A stretch of DNA of 14,706 nucleotides from Inquilinus sp. (GTDB lineage Bacteria > Pseudomonadota > Alphaproteobacteria > DSM-16000 > Inquilinaceae), in NCBI GenBank assembly GCA_013003675.1, contig JABDIP010000117.1, positions 1-14,706 of the forward strand. The letters are read 5' to 3'. Both the position numbers and the translations under genes were made by a program. Shown here piece after piece: positions 1-6,570 of this stretch (the stretch's first letter is position 1; every line of letters starts with the position of its first letter). The notes below the pieces were generated by a model. The model was not told the origin of the DNA and searched no databases. It saw nothing but the letters and a program-made list of their open reading frames with translations.

Positions 1-54
1 CAGCGCCCGATGCTGGTCTTCGCTCAAGACTAATTCCGGTGCCCGGCGACCCAT
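1..54 (-). CDS. N-terminal fragment of a possible IS630-type transposase (cut by window edge)
   Basis: On the minus strand an ATG at 54-52 opens a frame that stays open to base 1, encoding MGRRAPELVLSEDQHRAL. The short polar start followed by a 'LxLSEDxxxxL' stretch resembles the beginning of many IS630-family transposases, which start just before a helix-turn-helix region. A GGGG/GGAG stretch lies just upstream of the ATG. Only 18 codons are visible, so this is pattern recognition rather than proof. Terminal inverted repeats or a TA target duplication cannot be shown. The neighbour to its right is an AT-rich, probably foreign sulfotransferase gene, which fits a mobile element here. Alternative: the start of any small DNA-binding protein, or a chance open frame. 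Confidence 0.33.
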   Translation of the reverse strand, partial: MGRRAPELVLSEDQHRAL

Positions 55-209
55 TCTCCAACCCCAATCATCATGCCAATCCACTAACTAAATAATGGCA
101 CGTATCTTTGAACCAGGTCACTAGGGCTATTTTCGGGACGCATGACATATCAAACCCTCCGTCTCAGTCATGCTGGAAGTACAATCACGCATTTCATAGG
201 TTGAGGTTA
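55..209. other. Non-coding gap between the operon end and the left-edge ORF
   Basis: No convincing gene or U-tract terminator was found here. The only structure seen is a 7-bp inverted repeat, GCATGAC (140-146) and GTCATGC (167-173), separated by 20 bases. It could be a weak hairpin downstream of the sulfotransferase gene, part of an IS end, or chance. Confidence 0.3.
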
Positions 210-1097
210 TCAAATCAAATACTTGGCGCCACTCCAAATTTCAGCCACGAAATCTCGTCCGTATCTATCAAATGCAAATCGATAAACATCAGAATAGTGC
301 ATTACTATTTCAGTCTTGAGTTCATCTGATATATTATCATTTTTCTTCGATACATTAAGTTTTCTTGAGTAATTTGGTTTAGTATACTGAATATCTAAGA
401 ACTTAGCCAGCCGTTCAACCTCGCCAGTTCCGCTCTTAAGAAAAGTCTCATAGAAACTTACGAAAATATCCGCGCCATCGAACACGGCCTCTAGATTTTG
501 AATTGTTTGATCATACCTCGTTCTAAATTCCGCATTACGCGTCTTATAATAGTTCCTCAGTGCATCTTCTTCGTTGAGCTGGGTGTCCACATTCTCAAAA
601 TTTGTCTTATTCCCTCGACGATGCATTCTCACTGCAGACCAACACCTTTCTAAGGGATCCCGCAGCAAGAAAATAACTTTTACTTTAACATTTCTTCTTT
701 CAAAATTGTCATGTATGTCTTTATAGCACTCGACAGGCAGGCCAGAATAGGACGGTGTAATATCTCCAGTAACAGTTATTGATTTGTTTTCAGATAGGAT
801 TTTTGCGAAGTAATCAAAATATTTGTCAGGACAATCTTGGAACTGAAATCTATTGTAGTAATCCCTATTTGTTGTTTTTCTTATCAATTTTTTTAGATTA
901 GATTTAATGCTATAGTCAGATCTAAAGTATTTGCACTCTGGTATATTCATGGAATCAAACATATGGTATTCTTTAAATATTCCAAGATCCACGCATTCGA
1001 TGCTGGACAAGTATGAGTGAAGCCAAGTGGTGCCAGCTTTTTGAGCACCTACGCCCAGGACGAAATATTTCTTGTCACGTCGATTCTGGCTTTCCAT
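210..1097 (-). CDS. Sulfotransferase domain protein, AT-rich (likely recently acquired)
   Basis: This is a probable PAPS-dependent carbohydrate sulfotransferase of about 295 residues, the usual size for a single-domain enzyme. Numbering from the ATG at 1097, the 5'-phosphosulfate loop is G17-A-Q-K-A-G-T-T-W25. A K42-E43-Y-H-M-F-D stretch matches the 'KE..YFD' region of the heparan-type subgroup. The 3'-phosphate motif is V-I-F-L-L-R146-D147-P148-L-E-R followed by S154. There is no signal peptide or membrane segment, so it should act in the cytoplasm. A GTG at 1118 would extend it by 7 codons and overlap the upstream gene, but it lacks a ribosome site. The ATG has AAGG 12 bases upstream and lies 14 bases after the previous stop. 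It is the last gene of the minus operon. Base composition is strikingly AT-rich (line 841-900 has 13 G/C in 60) against high-GC neighbours, a strong sign of transfer. Acceptor sugar unknown. Confidence 0.88.
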   Translation of the reverse strand: MESQNRRDKKYFVLGVGAQKAGTTWLHSYLSSIECVDLGIFKEYHMFDSMNIPECKYFRSDYSIKSNLKKLIRKTTNRDYYNRFQFQDCPDKYFDYFAKILSENKSITVTGDITPSYSGLPVECYKDIHDNFERRNVKVKVIFLLRDPLERCWSAVRMHRRGNKTNFENVDTQLNEEDALRNYYKTRNAEFRTRYDQTIQNLEAVFDGADIFVSFYETFLKSGTGEVERLAKFLDIQYTKPNYSRKLNVSKKNDNISDELKTEIVMHYSDVYRFAFDRYGRDFVAEIWSGAKYLI

Positions 1098-1111
1098 AGT
1101 ACTGGTTTGCC

Positions 1112-2110
1112 TTACCACGTCGCGGCGCGCAGACGCCTGAAGGCCTTCTGGATTTTCTTGAAAGAATCTGAAGCAAAGATGGATCCCGCCAGAGCTTTGG
1201 CGGGGTCGAGCCGCCGGTCTATCACCTCATAGCCCCATGCAGCCAACTCATCGCGCATCACGCTTTCCATCGCCAGCAGAGTTGCCGGGTCCGCCTCACG
1301 CTTCCAGGCGGCGACTCGGCTGGCGTCAGGGACATCGTAGGCCTTGCTCTTCCACGCCTTCTCCCAGCCAGGCACGGCCGAGCTGGCGGTGGAGGGGGAG
1401 AGCTGAATCCTCTCGAACGCCAGCCCCAAGAATGCCATGGCGTTCCGAAGCTCTCTTTCCGGGGCAAGGAGCAGTTCCTCATATCTGACGATGTGTATGG
1501 TCTGGCGGTGGCTGTCGTACAGGCGGCGCGCTTTCCCCATGCGACGACGCCATTCCGCCGAATGGCGAAGGACGCTGTTGTGCGCCCATGGCACCTTCAG
1601 CATCGAGAGAACGCAGTCTCTGCCGTCTCTTACCAGGAGCAGAAACCGGGCGCGCGGATACCATTGTGCGAGGGTTGGGACATGGAGCAGGTGGAGGGGG
1701 CTCTTTTCGGCCACAAAGTCTTTCCCCGCGTCGGCGGCATAGGTTTCCAGTAACACCCTGAAGAGCCAGCAATAGGTCGGCGGCCGTGCCGTGAAGTTCG
1801 CCGCGACCACATCGGCATCCAGGCCGAGATCCCGGCACCGCCGACTCCCAGCCACCCGCGCCAGCATCACCGCGGGGTCGGTGGCGTCGTCGAAGACCTG
1901 TTCCATGAAAAGTGTTTCAGGGGTCACCGCGATGCGGCTGTGGCGAGAAAGCACCGTCGCGAGCAACGTAGTTCCGGAGCGCGGGAACCCGACGATGAAG
2001 ATCGGCGAAAAGTCGTCGTGGTTGGCCGGCGCGAGATCATGGTGATCCCGCGGCAAGGGCGAAGCGCCATCGACGCGGCTAGGCGAAACCCCGGCTGCGG
2101 GCGCGCCCAT
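1112..2110 (-). CDS. Sulfotransferase family protein (PRSGTT type)
   Basis: A probable PAPS-dependent sulfotransferase of 332 residues resembling the Sulfotransfer_3 type. After a polar, low-complexity first 30 residues, the PAPS loop reads P-I-F-I-V-G-F-P-R-S-G-T-T-L near residues 36-49, followed by H-S-R-I-A-V-T-P-E-T. The 3'-phosphate motif L-L-L-V-R161-D162-G-R-D precedes S169. An A-E-K-S-P stretch near 134-138 is the family's conserved segment between the two. No membrane segment, so cytoplasmic. The upstream glycosyltransferase stop reads TAGTGATG here, so either the GTG at 2113 (one-base overlap) or the ATG at 2110 starts this gene. The ATG is used here. Both imply translational coupling. 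The PAPS loop resembles that of the sulfotransferase at 6571, suggesting paralogues with different acceptor positions. Substrate unknown; a sugar of the polysaccharide made by this cluster is the best guess. Confidence 0.9.
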   Translation of the reverse strand: MGAPAAGVSPSRVDGASPLPRDHHDLAPANHDDFSPIFIVGFPRSGTTLLATVLSRHSRIAVTPETLFMEQVFDDATDPAVMLARVAGSRRCRDLGLDADVVAANFTARPPTYCWLFRVLLETYAADAGKDFVAEKSPLHLLHVPTLAQWYPRARFLLLVRDGRDCVLSMLKVPWAHNSVLRHSAEWRRRMGKARRLYDSHRQTIHIVRYEELLLAPERELRNAMAFLGLAFERIQLSPSTASSAVPGWEKAWKSKAYDVPDASRVAAWKREADPATLLAMESVMRDELAAWGYEVIDRRLDPAKALAGSIFASDSFKKIQKAFRRLRAATW

Positions 2111-2112
2111 CA

Positions 2113-3318
2113 CTAGGCGTCTTCAAGGACGGCGAGCGCGGCCTGTTCGATCCTGCGGCCAACCACCTTGCCGCTCAGTTCGTTCAGCACCCAGCTGGCG
2201 GCCGCCCGGCCCATATCGGCACGCACCGACGGTTGCGCCAGCGCTAAGATCGCCTGAGCGACCGCTTTTGAATCGTCGATTTCAACCACGTATCCGGTTT
2301 CCCCATCCTTGACGAGATCCGCAATGGCTCTCGAACGCACAGTAACCACCGGCAGCCCATGGCACAGCGCCTCGATCATGCTCATGCTGAAGGCATCCGC
2401 CTTGCTCGGTGCGCAGAAAATATCGGCTTCCGACAGTCGTCGGTCCTTTTCGGTTCCGGATATCCAGCCGAGGAACCGGGTGCGGTCGACCACGCCGATT
2501 TTCCGGGCAAGATCCTGGAGATTCCGCAGTTCCGGCCCGTCTCCGGCAATATCGAGCACAAAACGCTCGGGCAGATGCGCGAGCGCTTCGACGGCCGTTT
2601 GGATGCCCTTGCCGCTGGTCAGCCTGGCCATCGCGAGAATGACGACCGGGTCCTCGGCGTCCGTCACCTTTGGACCGCTATCGGCACGTGCCAAAGTCCG
2701 ATGCGCCATCGCCTCGAGCTGGGCGGAGAGTGGGTTCGGGATCACGATGGTTCCTGGAAAGCCGCCTTCGGTCAGGCGGCGCTGCCACCATGGCGACAGC
2801 ACCGTGACTTGGTCGACCGGCAGAAAAGCGATGTGCAGCAGGGACCGCACCCACCGCTTGTTCATATATCGGTCCATGTATGGCGTGTGCAGCTGCAACA
2901 TGGTGCGGGCGCCGTTGGCCCGGGCCCAGAGCAGCGTCAGGGACTCGCGCAGCAGCGAGAAGCGCGGCCCGGCGTGGCCATAGACAACCGCTGCCTTGCC
3001 CTCTCTATTGAGCCTGTCGATGGTGCGCCGCAGAGCCGGCAGCGCTCGCACCCAGGGCAACCATTTTCCACTCGCCGATCCGGCCTGGAAGGTCGGGATC
3101 AGACCGCCGAACAGGTCGCATTGGATTAGCGCGTGGTGGTATCCGGCGACCGCTGTCGCGATGCCGCCCTTGATGGTGGCTGGGTCGGTACCGGTCAGGA
3201 CGACCGCCGTCGGCAGACGGCCCGGAGACCTCCGCTCCGCGCCGGACGCGGACTTCGGCTCGGTTCCCGGCGCACGTGCCCGTGCCATCCGGCCGCTCGG
3301 CTTCGCTAGCGTCGTCAT
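2113..3318 (-). CDS. Glycosyltransferase family 4 (GT-B fold)
   Basis: A 401-residue retaining glycosyltransferase of GT4 type that would add a sugar from a nucleotide donor to the lipid-linked repeat unit at the cytoplasmic face. After about 35 basic, disordered residues the N-terminal Rossmann half carries a G51-G52-I-A-T acceptor-loop glycine pair, and a P-N-P-L near 194-197 marks the linker. In the donor half, A-R232-L-T-S-G-K237-G and the D-I-A-G-D-G-P-E strand are typical phosphate-binding regions. The usual E-x7-E motif is D308-A-F-S-M-S-M-I-E316, so the first Glu is Asp, a conservative change. The start ATG overlaps the polymerase stop as ATGA, and GAGGAACG just upstream within the polymerase gene is a good ribosome site. 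Donor and acceptor cannot be read from sequence. This is the only glycosyltransferase visible in the window, so the repeat unit must need others elsewhere. Confidence 0.92.
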   Translation of the reverse strand: MTTLAKPSGRMARARAPGTEPKSASGAERRSPGRLPTAVVLTGTDPATIKGGIATAVAGYHHALIQCDLFGGLIPTFQAGSASGKWLPWVRALPALRRTIDRLNREGKAAVVYGHAGPRFSLLRESLTLLWARANGARTMLQLHTPYMDRYMNKRWVRSLLHIAFLPVDQVTVLSPWWQRRLTEGGFPGTIVIPNPLSAQLEAMAHRTLARADSGPKVTDAEDPVVILAMARLTSGKGIQTAVEALAHLPERFVLDIAGDGPELRNLQDLARKIGVVDRTRFLGWISGTEKDRRLSEADIFCAPSKADAFSMSMIEALCHGLPVVTVRSRAIADLVKDGETGYVVEIDDSKAVAQAILALAQPSVRADMGRAAASWVLNELSGKVVGRRIEQAALAVLEDA

Positions 3319-4700
3319 CGTTCCTCAGCCTCCATGATGCCGGTGGTTTCCACAGTCGAAGGAACTGGTCGGTTGACGCGCCGCCACGACAGATCGCGCA
3401 ATTGAAGGAACAGTACAGGTGCAATCATCGTCGACACCTGCGGGCTGAATAGGCCGTGACCGGCAAGAGTGGAATGCCCGAGGAACAGCGTGAAGATTAG
3501 CAGCCAGGCGACGTTCTCCAGGTTCCAGGCCCGAACAGCGCGTCGCAGGGCGATCCCGTAGACGAGGGCGAGGGCGCCATAGATCACCGCAAACTGCAGC
3601 ACTCCATAGAAACCCAGGACGTCGATCACGTCATTCTCCACGCGATGGACGCGGAAGCCGAATTTCTGGCTTTCTCCCATCGCGGTCAGCGTGCCGAAAT
3701 CGATCATTTGGCGCCCCCGACCGGCGTTCTCGGCCACGTACATCTTGAAGGCCAACCCGCCATCGCCGACCAGCGTGAAGACCGGCTCTCTCTCTTGCAG
3801 CCGCTCCATTCCCGCTGCCTCGAGATGGCTTCTCGGGGTTCCCTCGCTCAGCGACTCGATCTGCTTGAAAAGGAAACTGGTCTTCTCCGACTGCGAGAGG
3901 ACGATCCCGGCGACTAGCGCCACGATCGCCACCGGCAGGACGAGGACCGCGGTTTGCCCAAGGCCCGTCCGATGGTCGGCGGGCCGGAGTAGGCGGCGGT
4001 TGAGAAAAGTGCTCAGCAGGAGGGCGATGGCGACAAGCGGGGGGCCGAGGACACCGGTCCGAGTGCCGAGCAGGAAACTTGCGCAGGCGATGGTCGCCGT
4101 CATCACCAGATGCAGCATTCGGCGCGTGCGCGCTAGAAGGGCTGCCGCGGCTACCAGTGTCAGGACCAGCGTCAGACCGATATCGTTTTGCGCGTTGAAC
4201 ATCCCTTTCGACCCGTAGCTCCAGTGGCCGTAGGTCTCGCTGTCGATGCCCAGGGCGGCCGCGCCAATCAGTGCGGCGGCGGAGAGGAAGCCGGACCATG
4301 CGATGAGCGTCAACAGTAGCGCCGGGTCGATTGTCTGCCGGCGATCCAGGTAGAGCAGTGTGCCGGCGATCAGCCACGGAAAGGCAACCTTGAAGCCCTG
4401 GTTGAGTTCGTGGCCGAGGCTGTAGACCGGGCTTGCAAGCGCCCAGATGACGTTGGAGGCAAGGAAGATGCCGAGTAGGATGAAGAGAAGGGTCTTCAGC
4501 GGCGTTGCCCGCATCCGCACCAGCAGCAGGATCGCCAACAGCGCGATCGAACCGCGAACGACCACGCCGATCGACAGGAATCCGGCGCGACCCGATGTGC
4601 CGAGCATGCCGAAGGCGATGTCGACGAAGACCGGCAACACGAGCAAGCCGACCGGGAAGGCGACACCGTGGAGCCACTGTTGGGACAGGCGAAGGCTCAT
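3315..4700 (-). CDS. O-antigen polymerase/ligase-like membrane protein (Wzy type)
   Basis: A 461-residue polytopic inner-membrane protein with roughly ten to twelve hydrophobic segments, compatible with a Wzy polymerase or a WaaL-type ligase. Family-like signs are F-N-A-Q-N-D-I-G near 168-175, G-T-R-T-G near 212-216, and a long polar, presumably periplasmic loop from about 270 to 357. That loop includes 'R-E-P-V-F-T-L-V-G-D-G-G' and ends in E-N-D-V-I-D-V-L-G-F-Y-G before the last membrane segments. It would join flipped repeat units in the periplasm. The ATG at 4700 is preferred to a GTG at 4709 because it overlaps the stop of a bridging small ORF as ATGA. The far end overlaps the glycosyltransferase start in the same way. 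Sequence alone does not separate polymerase from ligase, but the neighbouring flippase and downstream export genes favour polymerase. Confidence 0.82.
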   Translation of the reverse strand: MSLRLSQQWLHGVAFPVGLLVLPVFVDIAFGMLGTSGRAGFLSIGVVVRGSIALLAILLLVRMRATPLKTLLFILLGIFLASNVIWALASPVYSLGHELNQGFKVAFPWLIAGTLLYLDRRQTIDPALLLTLIAWSGFLSAAALIGAAALGIDSETYGHWSYGSKGMFNAQNDIGLTLVLTLVAAAALLARTRRMLHLVMTATIACASFLLGTRTGVLGPPLVAIALLLSTFLNRRLLRPADHRTGLGQTAVLVLPVAIVALVAGIVLSQSEKTSFLFKQIESLSEGTPRSHLEAAGMERLQEREPVFTLVGDGGLAFKMYVAENAGRGRQMIDFGTLTAMGESQKFGFRVHRVENDVIDVLGFYGVLQFAVIYGALALVYGIALRRAVRAWNLENVAWLLIFTLFLGHSTLAGHGLFSPQVSTMIAPVLFLQLRDLSWRRVNRPVPSTVETTGIMEAEER

Positions 4701-4783
4701 GATAGGCACATTTCCGGCTCAACGACGTGCGGGACGGCCACCGCAAGGCGCCGGCGCACCGCGTCCATCCCATTCATAGCCAT
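4697..4783 (-). CDS. Candidate 28-codon ORF bridging flippase and polymerase genes
   Basis: An ATG lies inside the flippase stop (TGATG) and the frame runs 28 codons to a TGA that overlaps the polymerase ATG (ATGA). It therefore fills the 82-base gap exactly. The peptide begins MAMNGMDAVRRRLAVAV and has a basic then hydrophobic-leaning stretch. It has no recognisable domain. It may be a real coupled microprotein, or it may simply keep ribosomes moving from one membrane protein gene to the next. A chance open frame in high-GC DNA is the alternative. Confidence 0.35.
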   Translation of the reverse strand: MAMNGMDAVRRRLAVAVPHVVEPEMCLS

Positions 4784-6180
4784 CAATCTTGTTCTCCGGC
4801 ATTCGCCGGCGCGGACATGAAGAACGGCAGGATGCCGAGTCTGCGATACACCTGCAGCGCTCCAAGGCCGTTGCGAAACACGATGGAAGTGCCGAGGGAG
4901 ATCGCCGCACCCATCGCGCCGAAGTCGGGGATCAGGGCCAGGTTGAGAAGAATGGCCAGGACGAAGGCGGCGACACTGTTGTTCCGCAGCAGCTTTTCAT
5001 GGCCACTCATTATCAGCAGGGAACTGATCGAACCCGTAATCACGGCGATGAACTGGGCGATCGCCAGGACACGCAAGACGTCGGCGCCGGCGACAAATCC
5101 GCTTCCGAAGAGGCCCATGATCCAGCCCGGAAAGAGGATCAGGACGAGCAACATGGGGCTGGCGACGACAGTCATCAGCAATCCCGACCCCCGCGCCGTC
5201 CGCCCCAACGCTTTGCCTTCCGCCAGCCCGTGCAAGGCGGCGAATTTCGGCCCGGCGATGCTGTTGACGGCCATAAGGATGAATCGCATCGGCTTGGCAG
5301 TCTGGGACGCGGCACCAAAGATGGCGACGATCGCGGGCGCACTCATGGCGCCCAACATGAGCATCGTGGCGGCGTTGATCAGCAAGAGCTCCGACTGCAG
5401 CAGCGGGAATCCGCTGCTCAGCATCTCCCGCAGTCGGATCTCGCCCGGCCCGGTGCTCGCGGGCCTGGGCATGCGGCGCCACATCCAGACCGCCAAGGCC
5501 GCGGTAATGAAGCAAGCAAGCGAATACGACCAGGCGGCGCCGTTAACACCATAGGTGCCGCCCAGCGCGACCAGAAAGACCATCGTCAGGATGGGCAGAT
5601 CGATGTTCCGCAGGAATTGGGAGAGGGCGATCTTCTTGAGCCCTCTCAGCAATCGAACGTGAAGCACAAGCTGCGTTTGCGGGACGATAGCCAGAGCCAT
5701 CCATCGCAGGGGCGTGGCCAATTCCGCCTTCCCCAGCACCACTTCCGAAAGAAAGGGCGCCGTCGACGCCAGTAGCACGGTCAGCCCCACCGAACAGAGG
5801 AACGCGATCCGCGTGCCCTTGCGCGCTGCCGTATCGACCGAACCCCAATCGCCGCGCGCCGCGCCCGCCGCGGTGGTTCGCAGCAAGACACTGCCCAGGC
5901 CGAGCGTCGCGAGCGTCGCCGAAAGGGTCGTGACCGTCAGTGCCAGGTAATAGAGCCCGGCCTGCTCCGCGCCGAGGATCCGCGCAAGCACGATGTTGAG
6001 CGCGAAGGTCAAGCCGGCGGCCAGTAACCGAAGCGGGAATCCGATCGCCGCGCCGCGCAGCACCTCAAGCATGTGGGCATCGAGCCAGCGGGCCAGCATT
6101 CGCTTTATGCCACGGCTTTCCGCGCCACCGTCTTTCTCCGCCGGGCGCGAGTCAGGTTCAGGGTTGGTGGGCAATGTCAT
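4783..6180 (-). CDS. Oligosaccharide flippase (Wzx/MATE-like polysaccharide transporter)
   Basis: About 465 residues with many hydrophobic segments (12-14 by eye), matching the size and layout of Wzx/PST flippases that move undecaprenyl-linked repeat units across the inner membrane. The first membrane region, after roughly 45 polar residues, reads G-F-P-L-R-L-L-A-A-G-L-T-F-A-L-N followed by L-A-R-I-L-G-A-E-Q-A-G-L-Y-Y, the family's typical helix 1 and 'LG.e.fGly' turn. The start is uncertain: the frame is open to 6240, but the ATG at 6180 has AGG six bases upstream, while the earlier codons look non-coding (polar, acidic). Its stop overlaps the bridging small ORF. It is the first gene of the minus operon and should be driven from the divergent region at about 6380-6410. 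Cargo is unknown. Confidence 0.9.
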   Translation of the reverse strand: MTLPTNPEPDSRPAEKDGGAESRGIKRMLARWLDAHMLEVLRGAAIGFPLRLLAAGLTFALNIVLARILGAEQAGLYYLALTVTTLSATLATLGLGSVLLRTTAAGAARGDWGSVDTAARKGTRIAFLCSVGLTVLLASTAPFLSEVVLGKAELATPLRWMALAIVPQTQLVLHVRLLRGLKKIALSQFLRNIDLPILTMVFLVALGGTYGVNGAAWSYSLACFITAALAVWMWRRMPRPASTGPGEIRLREMLSSGFPLLQSELLLINAATMLMLGAMSAPAIVAIFGAASQTAKPMRFILMAVNSIAGPKFAALHGLAEGKALGRTARGSGLLMTVVASPMLLVLILFPGWIMGLFGSGFVAGADVLRVLAIAQFIAVITGSISSLLIMSGHEKLLRNNSVAAFVLAILLNLALIPDFGAMGAAISLGTSIVFRNGLGALQVYRRLGILPFFMSAPANAGEQD

Positions 6181-6380
6181 CGGCATCCTGCCGCAGTCCT
6201 CATCGTCGAGTTCCGCCCGGCTCCGCCATCCTGGCCCCACCCGGTCCTGACGGAGGCAAGCTGATTCCGACCACCGTCGGAGCCGCCGTCAACGCAGGGC
6301 AGGGGCCGTTTCCTGCAAAGCCTCCCCATCGCGACATTTGGTTTTGCACTGTTCGCTTTGCCTCGTCGCGAAATCGATTT
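6181..6380. other. 5' leader of the minus-strand polysaccharide operon
   Basis: If transcription starts just left of the minus-strand promoter, the flippase mRNA would have a leader of about 190 bases. It includes a TCCGAC-CACC-GTCGGA hairpin (6265-6280) with a 6-bp stem. No U-tract follows, so it is not a normal terminator. No gene was found here; the flippase frame continues to 6240 but looks untranslated. Confidence 0.3.
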
Positions 6381-6409
6381 ATAGTACATCGCTAGTCGAC
6401 GTGAGCCAA
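6381..6409 (-). promoter_or_regulatory. Candidate promoter for the minus-strand operon
   Basis: On the minus strand, TTGGCT (6409-6404) and TACTAT (6386-6381) are separated by exactly 17 bases and resemble sigma-70 -35 and -10 boxes (4/6 each). The overlapping TATAAA (6383-6378) is an alternative -10. It lies between the two divergent operons in an AT-richer patch. Assigned by eye only. Confidence 0.35.
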
Positions 6410-6419
6410 CACCCGAATG

Positions 6420-6438
6420 CACAGAGTTAATCTCTGTG
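6420..6438. promoter_or_regulatory. Perfect 7-5-7 inverted repeat, candidate operator between divergent operons
   Basis: CACAGAG and CTCTGTG flank TTAAT, giving a perfect dyad 19 bases long. It sits midway between the divergent promoter candidates and overlaps the plus-strand -35 candidate. No T-run follows, so it is more like a protein-binding site for a dimeric regulator than a terminator. The regulator is unknown. Confidence 0.45.
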
Positions 6439-6466
6439 ACAAAGTTGGGATATTATTTGGTATATG
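6436..6466 (+). promoter_or_regulatory. Candidate promoter for the sulfotransferase-decarboxylase-ATP-grasp operon
   Basis: GTGACA (6436-6441, 5/6 to TTGACA) is followed after 19 bases by TATATG (6461-6466). TATTAT at 6451-6456 is a better -10 but has only a poor -35 (TTAATC). The AT-rich context between divergent genes supports a promoter; the exact boxes are uncertain. Confidence 0.3.
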
Positions 6467-6485
6467 CACAGGGAGTGCTATTTCG

Positions 6486-6560
6486 ATGTGTTGTTTACTC
6501 ATAGTTCGGTGCGACAACGACCGGCACAGGGCCGGCCGGCCGGGCCTCCGGATTCGATAG
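6486..6560 (+). CDS. Possible 24-codon leader ORF
   Basis: An ATG at 6486, preceded by GGGAG about 10 bases upstream, opens a 24-codon frame starting MCCLLIVRC and rich in Arg afterwards. Its TAG stop (6558-6560) falls on the ribosome-binding AGGGA of the sulfotransferase at 6571. This is the arrangement of a coupled or attenuating leader peptide. It also spans the GGCCGGCCGGCC self-complementary run at 6530-6541. No homology is recognised and it may be chance. Confidence 0.22.
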   Translation: MCCLLIVRCDNDRHRAGRPGLRIR

Positions 6561-6570
6561 GGACAGCGTC

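Noticed and set aside
2359..3129. 256-residue plus-strand frame
   Set aside because: Antisense to the GT4 gene, which has clear family motifs; the antisense product has none.
3631..4773. 380-residue minus-strand frame overlapping the polymerase
   Set aside because: Arg/Pro-rich product in an alternative frame of a well-supported polytopic membrane protein.
4789..5775. 328-residue plus-strand frame
   Set aside because: Antisense to the flippase, with Gln/Arg/Asp-rich composition typical of a shadow frame in high-GC DNA and no motif.
6530..6541. GGCCGGCCGGCC as a regulatory palindrome
   Set aside because: Simple alternating GC run; self-complementarity is automatic and no regulator is known for it.
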